Source: Symbiodinium natans (taxonomy: Eukaryota; Sar; Dinophyceae; Suessiales; Symbiodiniaceae). Taken from it: a DNA stretch of 64,000 nucleotides. Positions 20,824 to 30,033 of the stretch are shown here, piece after piece. How positions within the stretch are numbered: position 1 is the first letter of the stretch; the number at the start of each line of letters is the position of its first letter. The notes under the pieces are model-generated. The model did no database searches. It was not told the DNA's origin and worked only from the letters and a program-made list of their open reading frames with translations. The stretch lies in assembly GCA_905221605.1 (NCBI GenBank), contig CAJNDS010001891.1, positions 1-64,000 of the forward strand, read 5' to 3'. The translations under genes were made by a program, and so were the position numbers.

Positions 20824-21039
20824 GGTCGTCTCCCGAAACGCTATCCCGAAAACAACCGCGCTCGCGAAGGCGAAGGCCCAGCCCAACAACTGTGCCGTTG
20901 GGGTTTATGGGTGTAGGGTTTAGGGTTTAGGGTTTAGGTGTAGGGCTTCAGGGTTTCAATCGTTTCAGGGGTTTTTTGGGTTTGAGGGCTTAGGGCTTTA
21001 GAGCTTTAGGGGCTTGCTGGCAGGGCGGCGCGTTGAAGT

Positions 21040-22332
21040 ACGCAGGGACTCACACAGCATTCACCGCATGATGCTCAACATCCCGTCGAAGAGCAATTTC
21101 GAACCTCTTAGCAGCGACTGGGAGGCTCGCGGGTAAGCAAAGTCTAGGGTTTAGGGTTTAGGGTTTAGGGTTTAGGGTTTAGGGTTTAGGGTTTAGGGTT
21201 TAGGGTTTAGGGTTTAGGGTTTAGGGTTTGGGGTTGAGGGTTGAGGGTTTAGGGTGATATAAGCATGGTAACTGTATACTTATAACCCTGTTTAGGGTAC
21301 TTCTAACTGTATTCTAACCCCACTTATGACTGCCATGAACCCCCAAGCACTGTCTGGCAACAAGCAGCGAGAATGAACCAGCATCTCGCCCAAAACTTGG
21401 GACGTTCCCCCTTTTTCTACGAATGATAGGAATACTATAATCCCCATTAAGGGTTGTTAGTGTAGGCAGACCCGGCCCAAAACCCTCACCACAACGTAAT
21501 TCATTGCAGAAAGCCGACTCTTTCGAGCTCAGAATCATTCACCATTCATCCGGTCCCAAAACCCCTTGGGGTTTAGGGTTTAGGGTTTAGGGTTTAGGGT
21601 TTAGGGTTTAGGGTTTAGGGTTTAGGGTTTAGGGTTTGGGGTCTAATCCCTCAACCCGAGAACCCTCAACCCCAATCCCCAAAACACTACTAAACCCTAA
21701 AGGCCTTCAACCCCAAACCCCAAACCCCAAAACCTCAAACCCTGAACCCTAAGACCCTCAAACCAAACCAAGCCTAAAACCAACCCTCAGACCCTCAAAC
21801 GCTGGTTGGAGATTGATGGGTAATTGGTAATTAGAAGCATGGTTATAGGTATAGATACCAGACTTAGTAACCCTACTCATGACTCGCAACCCGCAACCCT
21901 AAACCCTAAATCGACCAGTGAAAGTTCACGGCTCGGTAAGCCCGAACGGCAGACCTGGACAAAGGCGAGACCAATGCGAGGATCTTGTGTATGCCGAAGT
22001 CGTTTGACTGGTCTCTTTCGGGCACACGCGCAGCCGAATTTCCCAGCATCTGGATTGCAGATCTCGATGTGGTAAAGGGTGGCGACTGCCTTCTCGATCA
22101 CGTGTGCCGGAAAACTCACGACATTTTCTTGCGTAACACTGTCATGCGCCGCGCCAACCATGCCATTAAATAGACGATTTCAGGATCGTGTGTCTCCAAG
22201 CTAGCTCCACGCCGTGAAAACCGGCCTACAGGACGTTCCCGCGACGTGTCTTTTGCAGGTCTTGAGACAACACATACGATGATGAGCCAAGCATTTTACG
22301 GTGGTTTGGACCAGGCGATTTCCCTGGACTGA
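21040..22332 (+). CDS. Plus-strand gene of unknown function
   Basis: Exon about 21,022-21,128 reads VEVRRDSHSIHRMMLNIPSK ... SSDWEAR with a GTAAGC donor. A block at 21,347-21,397 lies between family F and family H elements, and 21,492-21,545 reads KADSFELRIIHHSSGPK after TTGCAG. The exon 21,950-22,173 reads DLDKGETNARILCMPKSFDW ... WIADLDVVKGGDCLLDHVCR ... NHAIK then TAG; a further block (22,259-22,332) reads MMSQAFYGGLDQAISLD then TGA. Whether the gene stops at 22173 or 22332 is open. A 94-residue minus-strand frame overlaps 21,877-22,161 and is judged a shadow. Confidence 0.45.
21145..21255 (+). repeat. Interstitial telomeric array (TTTAGGG)
   Basis: About 15 units directly after a GTAAGC splice donor. 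Confidence 0.95.
21400..21473. mobile_element. Family H element
   Basis: GGGACGTTCCCCCTTTTTC ... ATAATCCCCATTAAGGGTTGTTAG; between two candidate exons. Confidence 0.65.
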
Positions 22333-22432
22333 GCCCTAAACCCTAAGCCCTGAACCCTAACCCCTCAAGCCTGAACCCCAAACCGTGTACCCCAAACCCT
22401 GAACCCTGAAACCTAAACCCCCTGAACCCCTA

Positions 22433-24483
22433 ACCACCAGGAGTCCGGCTGGTGTCCTCCTCGCTGGGCGAGTTGGGCCTGACTGTTGGCTTGAGGGTGG
22501 ACCTCTCTGAAACCCCCAAGAAAAGGGGGGTTTAGGGTTTAGGGTTTAGGGTTTAGGGTTTAGGGTTTAGGGTTTAGGGTTTAGGGTTTAGGGTTTAGGG
22601 TTCAGGGCTTGGGGTTTGGGGTTTAGGGTTTGGGGTGTTGGGTTTAGCAAGGAATCTGTGCCAATGATCAAGGCATAGTTCCCTTAAGAGAAGACAATGC
22701 GCCCCCGAGAAAAGGGCGGAAAAAAACATACAGCAACTCGGGTTTTGAAGGAGGTGCCGGCCCCTCAGTTCAGGGGTTTTGGGGCTTTCAGGGTTCCCTA
22801 AACCCTAAACCCTAAACCCTAAACCCTAAACCCTAAACCACAAACCCCAAACCCTCAGCGGGGTTTTTGGGCTTATGGGCTCCGGGTGCTTAGAGTTCAG
22901 AGCTTCGCGTCCAGAGACACTAACATGCCCGAATTGAAACATGGGTTTAGGGTTTAGGGTTTAGGGTGTAGGGCTGCAAGAGGAATTAAGGAATGCATAG
23001 CTCCTTATTTACCCTAGACCCTGTAAATCCTAAAAACCCTATAGACCCTGTAAAGCCTAAAAACTCTAAAAACCCTGTAAACCATAAACGCCCTATCCCT
23101 ATAAACCCTATACCCCAAGCCCTAACAGCTATACTGGGTTCTTTAGGGCTTGAGGCTTAGCCTAAACCTAGGGTTTCAGGTGGGAGGTTCAAGCTGGGGA
23201 GCCACAACTCCAGCTGCTACTAGGGTGTTCGGATTCTTGGTGGCCCAGTAGCCACACTACAATAAGGGTACTGTGCCCTTTTTGGGGTTTATTTCTTTAC
23301 AAGGGAACCTTGAACCACAAAAGGGGAAAGGGTACCCCTGGGCCACTAAGAATCACCTCCCAAACAAAAAGAGGTTCTTCTTTATCAGGGCAAAATAGGG
23401 ATGGATGATTTATGCTTGATTTGTTGGGGTCTCTTTTTTAAGCAATTCGTAGGTTTAGGGTCTGGGGCTTCAGGTTCCTCCAACACCCCCCCCCCCCCCC
23501 CCCCCCCATCACACGACATCGGCTGGCAGTCGAAGGTTACCAGGGTTTTGGGTAGTAGGTTCCCCTCTCTGGGTCCAAAGAAAAAATAATCTGTTTGATA
23601 TCCTCTTGGGTATTATATAAATAAACATTATATAAACAAAAATAAAAAATAATTCCCAAGTGGGATATAGAAACAGGGGCCCTAAATTAGAGAACTATCC
23701 GTTCGGGGTTGAGGGCTTTTTGGCAGCAAAGCTGCGTCGATCGTGTATCGGCGACATCCGTATTCCTGCAAACTGGCAAGCTGGTTTAGGGTTTAGGGTT
23801 TAGAATTTAGGGTTTAGGGTTTAGGGGAAGGCAAGTGGTAAGCAAGGGAGGCAACTGCTGTGCTGTTTGCTTGACTGTCCGGGGTGGCCCTAAACACCCT
23901 ACGAATGAAACAGCCTCCTAGGGGCACGCCTGGCTGCTTCATACGTTTAGGGTTTAGGGTTTAGGGTTTAGGGTTTAGGGTTTAGGGTTTAGGGTCTAGG
24001 GTTTAGGGTTTAGGGTTTAGGGTTTAGGGCTTAGGGTTTAGGGTGTAGGGTGTAGGGTTTAGGGTGTCTTCAGATTCTGCAAAACGCAGGACACCCATAC
24101 TCTATGCCACGGAGCACACCGTGGGTTTAGGGGCTAAGATTTAAGATCTTGAGTTTAAAATTACCTGCACCTAGATAGAGTCATAGAGCTCCCAAGTGGA
24201 TTCCGAATTTGTTTGCAGGCTTGCGCATTTTGGGGTTTACGAATTAGGGGGGGGGGGGGACCTTCTTGGGGTCCTTATGATAAGGGAATCCTACTATTTG
24301 GGGTCTACTCTATGGGTACCCCTATTTTCATAAACCACCTTTTTTTCTTCTATGAAGGTTACCTATGTGATTTCCTCAACTTGGGAGGAGGCTCCAATTT
24401 ACAGTTTTGGAGTGTTCCTTGTCATGCAGATCGCCGATGTGGTATCTTTGCATGCAGTTCACCTACGTGATATTTTCCTTTGA
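22433..24483 (+). CDS. Plus-strand many-exon gene, unknown function
   Basis: Successive plus-strand blocks between telomeric arrays read as exons: VRLVSSSLGELGLTVGLRVD (22,443-22,520), REDNAPPRKGRKKTYSNSGF (22,688-22,765), SFASRDTNMPELKHG (22,906-22,948), VGGSSWGATTPAATRVFGFL (23,180-23,239, donor GT 3 bp inside a family A element), GGNCCAVCLTVRG (about 23,848-23,885), ILQNAGHPYSMPRSTPW (24,075-24,124, donor GTTTAGGGG) and a terminal exon about 24,356-24,483 reading VTYVISSTWEEAPIYSFGVF ... HLRDIFL then TGA. No family was recognised; joints were not all tested for frame. Confidence 0.45.
22528..22650 (+). repeat. Interstitial telomeric array (TTTAGGG, variants at the right)
   Basis: About 17 units. 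Confidence 0.95.
23236..23350. mobile_element. Introner-like element, family A, plus-strand intron
   Basis: CTTGGTGGCCCAGTAGCC to CTGGGCCACTAAG. It gives a GT donor three bases inside its left end and an AAG acceptor at its right end for the plus-strand gene: the family works as an intron on this strand too. Confidence 0.8.
23570..23680. mobile_element. Family I element without telomeric insert
   Basis: CTCTGGGTCCAAAG ... TTGATATCCTCTTGGGTATT ... AATTCCCAAGTGGGATATAG. Compare 40,915-41,048, which carries a telomeric array, and 63,452-63,552, which does not. Confidence 0.75.
23945..24066 (+). repeat. Interstitial telomeric array (TTTAGGG)
   Basis: About 17 units; the next candidate exon begins just after it. 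Confidence 0.95.
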
Positions 24484-24513
24484 CAGGTCTTTGATGCACA
24501 GAGTTGCTATGGC

Positions 24514-24748
24514 AGACCGTGACGAATGCCTAAACCTTAACCTCCTCCCATATGTGGAGATTGAAGACTGATAGTACAAGGGGGGAACATCCCAACCCAA
24601 GACCCTGAACCCTAAACTAGCCCCCAAAGCTGAAGCAGCTTTAGCCTTGAGAGGTCACGGGCCGCTCCTGACCAGTGGGGAAAAGATGTGCCCCTCGAAT
24701 GGCAAGCAGAAGGACTCGATTTCGGAGCCTCAAGGTTCCAAGGGTTGA
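24514..24748 (+). CDS. Small plus-strand gene
   Basis: ATG at 24514 gives MADRDECLNLNLLPYVEIED; after a decayed family H element a strongly biased exon (about 24,620-24,748) reads KAEAALALRGHGPLLTSGEK ... DSISEPQGSKG then TGA. If joined, a protein of about 60 residues. Alternatively the second block is the true last exon of the gene before it. Confidence 0.35.
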
Positions 24749-25044
24749 GGGTTTAGGGGTATGAGGGGTATGAGGGGGACGACGGGGATGAGAGGTTTAG
24801 GGTTTAGGGTTTAGGGTTTAGGGTTTAGGGTTTAGGGTTTAGGGCTCCAGGGCTTTCAGCATGCATGCTGTGAAGGGACTCCATTATTCTAGGGTTGTAG
24901 TTTAGGCTTTCAACCCTAAATCCTAAACCCTTAAACCCTAATCCCCGAAACCCTTGCCCCAAACTGAGAGAGGTATATGCCCTGAACCCAGGAGGAGCCT
25001 GAGACAGCATGTGAGCCCCTTATCATTCTTGCAACACCTATACT

Positions 25045-25146
25045 AGACCCGGGAGTAACCTGAGAACAACAAGGGTCCCCTTTTTGGTTATAAGGGGATT
25101 ATAAGCGAATCCCAACCCTAAAAAATGGAAAAAAGTGCCTACTCCC
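25045..25146. mobile_element. Family K palindromic element
   Basis: CTAGACCCGGGAGTAAC at one end, GCCTACTCCCGGTCCTAG at the other, and interior arms CCCCTTTTTGG and CCTAAAAAATGG. Related CCCGGG/CTAG bases are nested in a family N copy near 62,245. Confidence 0.75.
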
Positions 25147-25245
25147 GGTCCTAGTTATCCTAAACCCTAAACCCGAAACCCTAAACCCTAAACACAGAAG
25201 CCCCACACAACCCATCAAGTTTGTCTAGGCCCTATGCACCTGGTA

Positions 25246-25342
25246 GACCCTAAACCCTAAACCCTAAACCCTAAACCCTACACCCTAAACCCTAAACCCT
25301 AAACCCTAAACCCTAAACCCTAAACCCTAAACCCTAAACCCG
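25246..25342 (+). repeat. Interstitial telomeric array (CCCTAAA)
   Basis: About 13 units with one CCCTACA variant. Confidence 0.95.
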
Positions 25343-25589
25343 AACATCCAAGCACCCCGCATCCGAGGCAGCCAGGAGTGCCCCAGCCGCTGGGGCTGCG
25401 CTGTTCCTGTTCCACCAAGCTGGGCTTGGGGGTTTAGGGTTTAGGGCTAGGGTTTAGGGCTTTGGGTTTAGGCTTAGGGATGAGGGCTTAGGGCTTAGGG
25501 TTTAGGGTTCAGGGTTTAGGGCTAGGGTTCAGGGCTTAGGGTTTTGGGCTTAGGGTTTAGGGCTAGGGTGTACTTAGCTCAGGGGTCTA

Positions 25590-26172
25590 CAATTTTTGGG
25601 CTCATGTGAGCAAGTCGAGAATGAAGGAATGGTGCGCTGGCATAAAAACTTTTACTATTGCTGTTCCTTGATTCCCTACGAACCCTGAACCCTACACCCC
25701 AAACCCAAAAAAATCTAAACCCAAAACTATACACTATACGAACCAACAGTAGACAAGGCAAGGCCGTGGTCAAACCTGTGGTTGAAGTGCTAATCGTCAC
25801 AACGAAGCAGCCCGCAGCCCCCCCCCCACCGAGAGACGCGGTTCAGGGTTTAGGGCATTCCCTGCTACTTGACCCCCAAAAAAAGGTTTGGCAGCTACCC
25901 AAAGGGGTTTAGGGTTTAGGGTTTGGGGTTTAGGGAAAGCCCTAAGCCCAAAACCCATTAAGTATAAAGGTTAAGGTTCAATGGTTGACATTTAGCTACG
26001 ATTTAGGGTTGGGTTTAGGGTTTCGGGTTCAGGGTTTCGGGTTTAGGGGGGTTTGGGGCTTTCGGGTTTAGGGTTTAGGGATCGCAGTTCCAGATTTGCT
26101 TTAATGCTCAGAGTCAGTAGCCTCGGAACTTGGGTACAAAAGTGCAGCTTGTGGCTGAAACGGGCTTATTAA
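25590..26172 (+). CDS. 3' part of a plus-strand gene
   Basis: Blocks read VYNFWAHVSKSRMKEWCAGI (25,587-25,660), AVVKPVVEVLIVTTKQPAA (25,764-25,825) and a terminal exon (about 26,093-26,172) LMLRVSSLGTWVQKCSLWLK ... RAY then TAA. A block at 25,345-25,430 is open on both strands and was left out. Converges with the minus-strand gene at 26.8-28.1 kb. Confidence 0.4.
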
Positions 26173-26457
26173 GGTAACGCAAGCCTACAAGACGATGTTG
26201 AAAAGGTACCAAACCCCAAGCCCTAAACCCTAAAACCCACAACGGCAAACGCCTAAACCTAAACCCCAAGCCCAACAACCCTAAACCCTAAACCAAAAAC
26301 CCCAAACCCCAAATCCTAAACCCTAAACCCCAAACCCTAAACCCCAGACCCTAAACCCCAAACCCTAAACATTAAACACCCGGCTCTGAGGCGCAACAGG
26401 ATCTCAGGTAGAGGTTTGCAAAAGAAGGGGACCCCTAAATTAGGCCCCAAAAAATGA

Positions 26458-26570
26458 CACTATTTGCTTAAGAACCCTGCCAAAATTGGAAATATTGTTC
26501 CTTATAAGGGCAATGTAGGGATTATTCTTTTAAATTTTTTGGAGGTTCTTAAGCAACTAGTAGAATAGTA
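26458..26570. mobile_element. Family L element
   Basis: ACTATTTGCTTAAGAACC pairs with GGAGGTTCTTAAGCAACTAGT. Other copies or fragments lie near 23,375-23,450, 37,185-37,275, 51,960-52,070, 54,745-54,805, 58,025-58,070, 60,480-60,530 and 63,105-63,210. Confidence 0.8.
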
Positions 26571-26671
26571 GGATTCCCTTACCAGAAGGACCCCAATCAG
26601 TTACAGCTAATGTCCTTGATAGGAATCATCATAGGGAGTACTTTCATCTATAATCCCTGTTAAGGACCCAA

Positions 26672-26774
26672 CTTAGTTGCTGAGTTCAGAAGCCCCAAGA
26701 AAGTGCACACTTTCAGTTTTATAGGAGATTATGGTATCACAAAAAGTGTAAAGTGTACTCACTCAGCTACTAAG
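26672..26774. mobile_element. Family D element
   Basis: CTTAGTTGCTGAGTTCAGAA to CTCACTCAGCTACTAAG, near-identical to the copy at 2760-2861. It sits in a pile of L, J, H and D fragments (26,458-26,774) between convergent genes. Confidence 0.85.
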
Positions 26775-26794
26775 CCGATAAGGTAACCCTAGTG

Positions 26795-28145
26795 TCGGAA
26801 AACCCCCCAGGTCCTGCCTGGCATTCTGGGCAAGTGCCTCGCCGGTCTTCGCTGACCATGATCTTCGCCTGCGAGGGCTGAGTCTCGTGTTTCAGGGTTT
26901 GGGATATCGGGCTTCGGGGGTCAGGGTTTGGAGCTTAGGGCTTAGGGTTTAGACACAATTTCTCGATGGTTTTACAAGCCACACTCAGACACTTTCATCT
27001 CTCCCACACCTTGCCTAAACCCTGCAAACGTTACAAGGGAACCTTGAAACCCCCCCAAAAGGGTTCAAGGGTACCACTAGGCTACAGGCCCTAAAACCTA
27101 AACCTAAAACCTAAAACCTAAACCCTGAAACCCTGAAACCCTGAAACCCTGAAACCCTGAAACCCTGAAACCCTGAAACCCTGAAACCCTGAAACCCTGA
27201 AACCCTGAAACCCTGAAACCCCTAAACCAAAACCCTAAACCCTGAAACCCCAAACCCTAAACCCTAAACTCTAAACCCTAAACCCTAAACCCTAAACCCT
27301 AAACCCTAAACCCTAAACCCTAAACCCTAAACCCTAAACCCTAAACCCTAAACCCTAAACCCTAAACCCTAAACCCTAAGCGCGCGCCTCCGCCTTCATC
27401 GGTTCGAAGAGGTCAGGGGTGGACATGACGAGGCGATCCAGCGGACTGGAAGGGGAACGCATCGACATGTGCAGGGTTTGGGTTAGGGCTTAGGGCTTAG
27501 GGTTTAGGGTTTAGGGTTTAGGGTTTAGGGTTTAGGGTTTGGGGTTTAGGGACTAATGAGTATAGTGGCTCTCTATGCCTTGCTGCCGCTGCAGGAAGTG
27601 TGTTTGTGTGTGTTATCTCTTTTCATCTTTGGACTGTACCTTGGACCCCAAACCTTACTGCCCTTGGACCCCAAAGGTTACTATCCTTGGGCTTGGGAAC
27701 TCTTGTTAGACGATCTTCTAAGGGACTACGGGTGCACATCCCTAAACCCTAACCCTAAACCCTAAACCCTAAACCCTAAGGGCTGCGAGTTTGGATCCAC
27801 TGATCTAAACAGCAGCGCGTCCGAGTGGCTGAACATAGCTCGGCCGCTTTGTGTTGTGGATTCGATACCACCAGAAATCCAGCTCCTGTCCGGATTCTGG
27901 GGGGGTGTGGGCTAGAATTTGAGTCTTGGGCCGAGCCTTAGTAGTTTAGGGTTTAGGGTTTAGGGTTTAGGGTTTAGGGTTTAGGGTTTAGGGTTTAGGG
28001 TTTAGGGTTTAGGGGGTGTAGGGCCGAACTTCAAAATAGAATACGGATGCATGGCAGGTTACTCACACGTGTTTACAGGCTATACGCAGGGTTGCCCAAA
28101 TAAGGCACTGTTTTTTTTCGGAGTGACGAGGGTGAAGTCAAGGCC
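26795..28145 (-). CDS. Minus-strand gene of unknown function
   Basis: Minus-strand exons, 5' to 3': VGLDFTLVTPKKNSALFGQP (about 28,080-28,145), GQELDFWWYRIHNTKRPSYV (27,805-27,900), LHMSMRSPSSPLDRLVMSTP ... EPMKAEARA (27,378-27,472; a TAG in the adjoining telomeric array ends the frame unless a GC donor in GAGGC|GCGC is used) and QAKIMVSEDRRGTCPECQAG (26,800-26,875). The block with CPEC may be part of a zinc-binding site. The strand was chosen on codon bias; the family D element at 26,672-26,774 lies just past the last block. Confidence 0.4.
27090..27378 (+). repeat. Two-part array: (CCCTGAAA)n then (CCCTAAA)n
   Basis: From 27,122 about 11 CCCTGAAA octamers in a row, a short mixed zone, then about 15 CCCTAAA heptamers. 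The octamer block shows amplification of one variant. Confidence 0.95.
27556..27765 (+). CDS. Possible hydrophobic plus-strand ORF
   Basis: An ATG frame of 69 codons with a membrane-like stretch (CLCVLSLFIFGLYLG) that ends inside a telomeric array. It lies between two exons of a minus-strand gene and includes a short direct repeat (CCTTGGACCCCAAA twice), so it may only be intron sequence. Confidence 0.15.
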   Translation: MSIVALYALLPLQEVCLCVLSLFIFGLYLGPQTLLPLDPKGYYPWAWELLLDDLLRDYGCTSLNPNPKP

Positions 28146-28286
28146 GACCATGTAAGAACAAAACTAAACCCCAATCTCTGATCCCTCAGCACGGGACAAC
28201 AATCGTTAATCGTTGCCCTAAACCCTAAATCCTAAACCCCAACAGAAGCCCTGCGCAACTCCAGATGCAAGCCGCTGCAATGTAAC

Positions 28287-28428
28287 CGGGAGGTTCATGT
28301 GTAGGTACAAGTAGGGTCATAAGTACCCCAAAATAGGCTGAGTAGCAAAGTTACCATACTTCTAACCCTACTTGGAGTTTAGGGTTTAGGGTTTAGGGCG
28401 TAGAGAACTGCCCATAGAACTCCAAGTG
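28287..28428. mobile_element. Family F element interrupted by telomeric repeats
   Basis: Left arm GGAGGTTCATGTGTAGGTAC and middle TACCATACTTCTAACCCTAC are family F; three TTTAGGG units (28,379-28,399) follow, then the diverged right arm ACTGCCCATAGAACTCCAAG. Confidence 0.85.
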
Positions 28429-29050
28429 AAATTTGGTTGGACTTGCAAGGGCAGCAAGTCCCCCTACCACTGCAGGATACTCAGGTCTTCGTGCATGGCT
28501 TAAGGAATACCTCCTGCATGATGCAGGGAGCCTGGGGGGATTTAGGGTTTAGGGCCAAGCTACTAAATTTCGCCATGTACGTTGTTTCGGAAGACCTGCT
28601 TAGGTATCATTGCCGGAACAGGTGTGCGCCTTGGTTTGACAAGAGTCAATCCGTTTATGGCGAACGCTCCTCTTCATCCAAACAAAAAGGCTGCTGAAGC
28701 AGCCAAAACCCTAAACCCTAAACCCCAAACCCTAAACCCTAAACCCAAAACCCCAAACCCAGTTAGGCTTGCGAATATTAGGTAACACCCAAGGTCATCC
28801 CAACATCCGGGCTCAGCTTCCTGGTCGTCCTTACCAGGGGGAAGACTTGTTTTTGGGGTGGTGAAGCAAAGAGCAAAAATCTCCCCAAACCCTAAACCCT
28901 AAACCAAAAACCCGAAACCCTAAACCCCAAACCCTAAACCCTAAACCCCAAACCCGAAACCCCTAAACCCGAGGGGCGCTATAGGGTTTAGTTCAGGAAG
29001 CCTTGCCACCGGAGCTGGAGACAAAGTGCTCCACCGGGCTCCCCATGCCC
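28429..29050 (+). CDS. Plus-strand gene of unknown function
   Basis: Starts at the family F acceptor (CCAAG|TGAAATTTGG): EIWLDLQGQQVPLPLQDTQV (28,430-28,535), then GIIAGTGVRLGLTRVNPFMA ... HPNKKAAEAAK (28,607-28,700), VIPTSGLSFLVVLTRGKTCF (28,792-28,868) and EALPPELETKCSTGLPMPS (28,993-29,052). All four blocks are open, codon-biased and bounded by AG and GT/GC. Start and end are not located; a short block near 29,610-29,635 may also belong. Confidence 0.45.
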
Positions 29051-29054
29051 AGCC

Positions 29055-29145
29055 TAAACCCTAAACCCTAAACCCTAAACCCTAAACCCTAAACCCTAAA
29101 CCCTAAACCCTAAACCCTAAACCCTAAACCCTAAACCCTAAACCC
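29055..29145 (+). repeat. Interstitial telomeric array (CCCTAAA)
   Basis: Thirteen uninterrupted units. Confidence 0.95.
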
Positions 29146-29159
29146 AGTTGAGTTTAGAG

Positions 29160-29790
29160 ACCCCAGCTGTCCTTACCCCTTAAACCCGTTAAACCCCTTA
29201 ACCTCCTTAAACTCCTTAAGCGTCTTAAACCCCTTAAAGCCCTAAAACCCCTCAAACGCCTTGAACCCCTTAAACCCCTTAAACCCCTTACACACCTTAA
29301 ACCCCTTAAACCCCAGACGATAAACGGCCTAGACCCTAAACGGCCTAAGCCCCTAAACCCTAAACCCCTAAACCCTCTGAACCCCTACATCCCTCAACCC
29401 TCAACCCCTAAACCCTTCAACCCTACACCTTAAAAAGCCCCTGAGCCCCTGAAACCCTAAACCGCAAATACACTGCAAGCCCCACCTAAACTAAAGCCTA
29501 GACCCTAAACCCTGAACTCCAAACCCTGACATCCTAAAACTACCCGTGAACCTCGAGGTGAACCTTAAGCCTAAACCCCAAACCATCGACCCTTCGTCGG
29601 CCTCACACTTCACAGGTGGACTCTCCTCGTGGGGTCAAGGCTCTTGGTTTCAGGGTTGAGGGGGTTGAGGGATGCAGGGCTTAGGGGGTGAGGGTTTCGA
29701 ATCTGAGGGGTGAGGTTGGGGGTCTAGGTCGAGGGTTTTGGAGGTGCAGAGGTTTGCAGGGTGAGGTTTAGAGTTTAGGGATTTAGGGCT
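29160..29790. other. Decayed telomeric-variant region
   Basis: Mostly CCCCTTAAA-type and other degenerate units, with remnants of family F (near 29,540). Only one short possible exon (VDSPRGVKAL, about 29,612-29,642, plus) was noticed. Confidence 0.6.
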
Positions 29791-29860
29791 TCTAGCGTTT
29801 AGGGCGGATCTCACAGGCTTCGTTTGGGGGCTTTAGGTTTAGGGTCTGGGGTTTGGGGTT

Positions 29861-29883
29861 GGGGGGGGGGGGGGGGGGGGGGG
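29861..29883 (+). repeat. Poly-G run
   Basis: An uninterrupted run of more than 20 G. Comparable G or C runs lie at about 9363, 17,144, 23,487, 31,965, 52,020 and 57,042. Confidence 0.95.
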
Positions 29884-29884
29884 A

Positions 29885-30000
29885 TGGAGAAGCTGTCTGG
29901 GGGCCGGGGGAGTTGAGGGCTACACTGGCTGTGCTTGGCTTGTCGTACCTGGGCTTCTGCTCTGCCTCAGAACTTTTGAAACAAAAAAATAAATAAATAA

Positions 30001-30033
<33 letters not shown>

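Noticed and set aside
21877-22161. 94-codon minus-strand ORF
   Set aside because: The overlapping plus-strand frame ending at 22173 has better third-position bias and agrees with neighbouring plus-strand exons.
27813-27880. tRNA-like stretch with GTCCGAGTGGCTGAA and GGATTCGATACC
   Set aside because: The T-arm does not fold with a 5-bp stem and 7-nt loop, no acceptor stem pairs, and the minus strand reads as a good exon.
9502-28018. CRISPR-like array of repeats and spacers
   Set aside because: The repeats are 7-bp telomeric units in blocks of varied length and orientation, and the between-block segments are exons and TIR elements.
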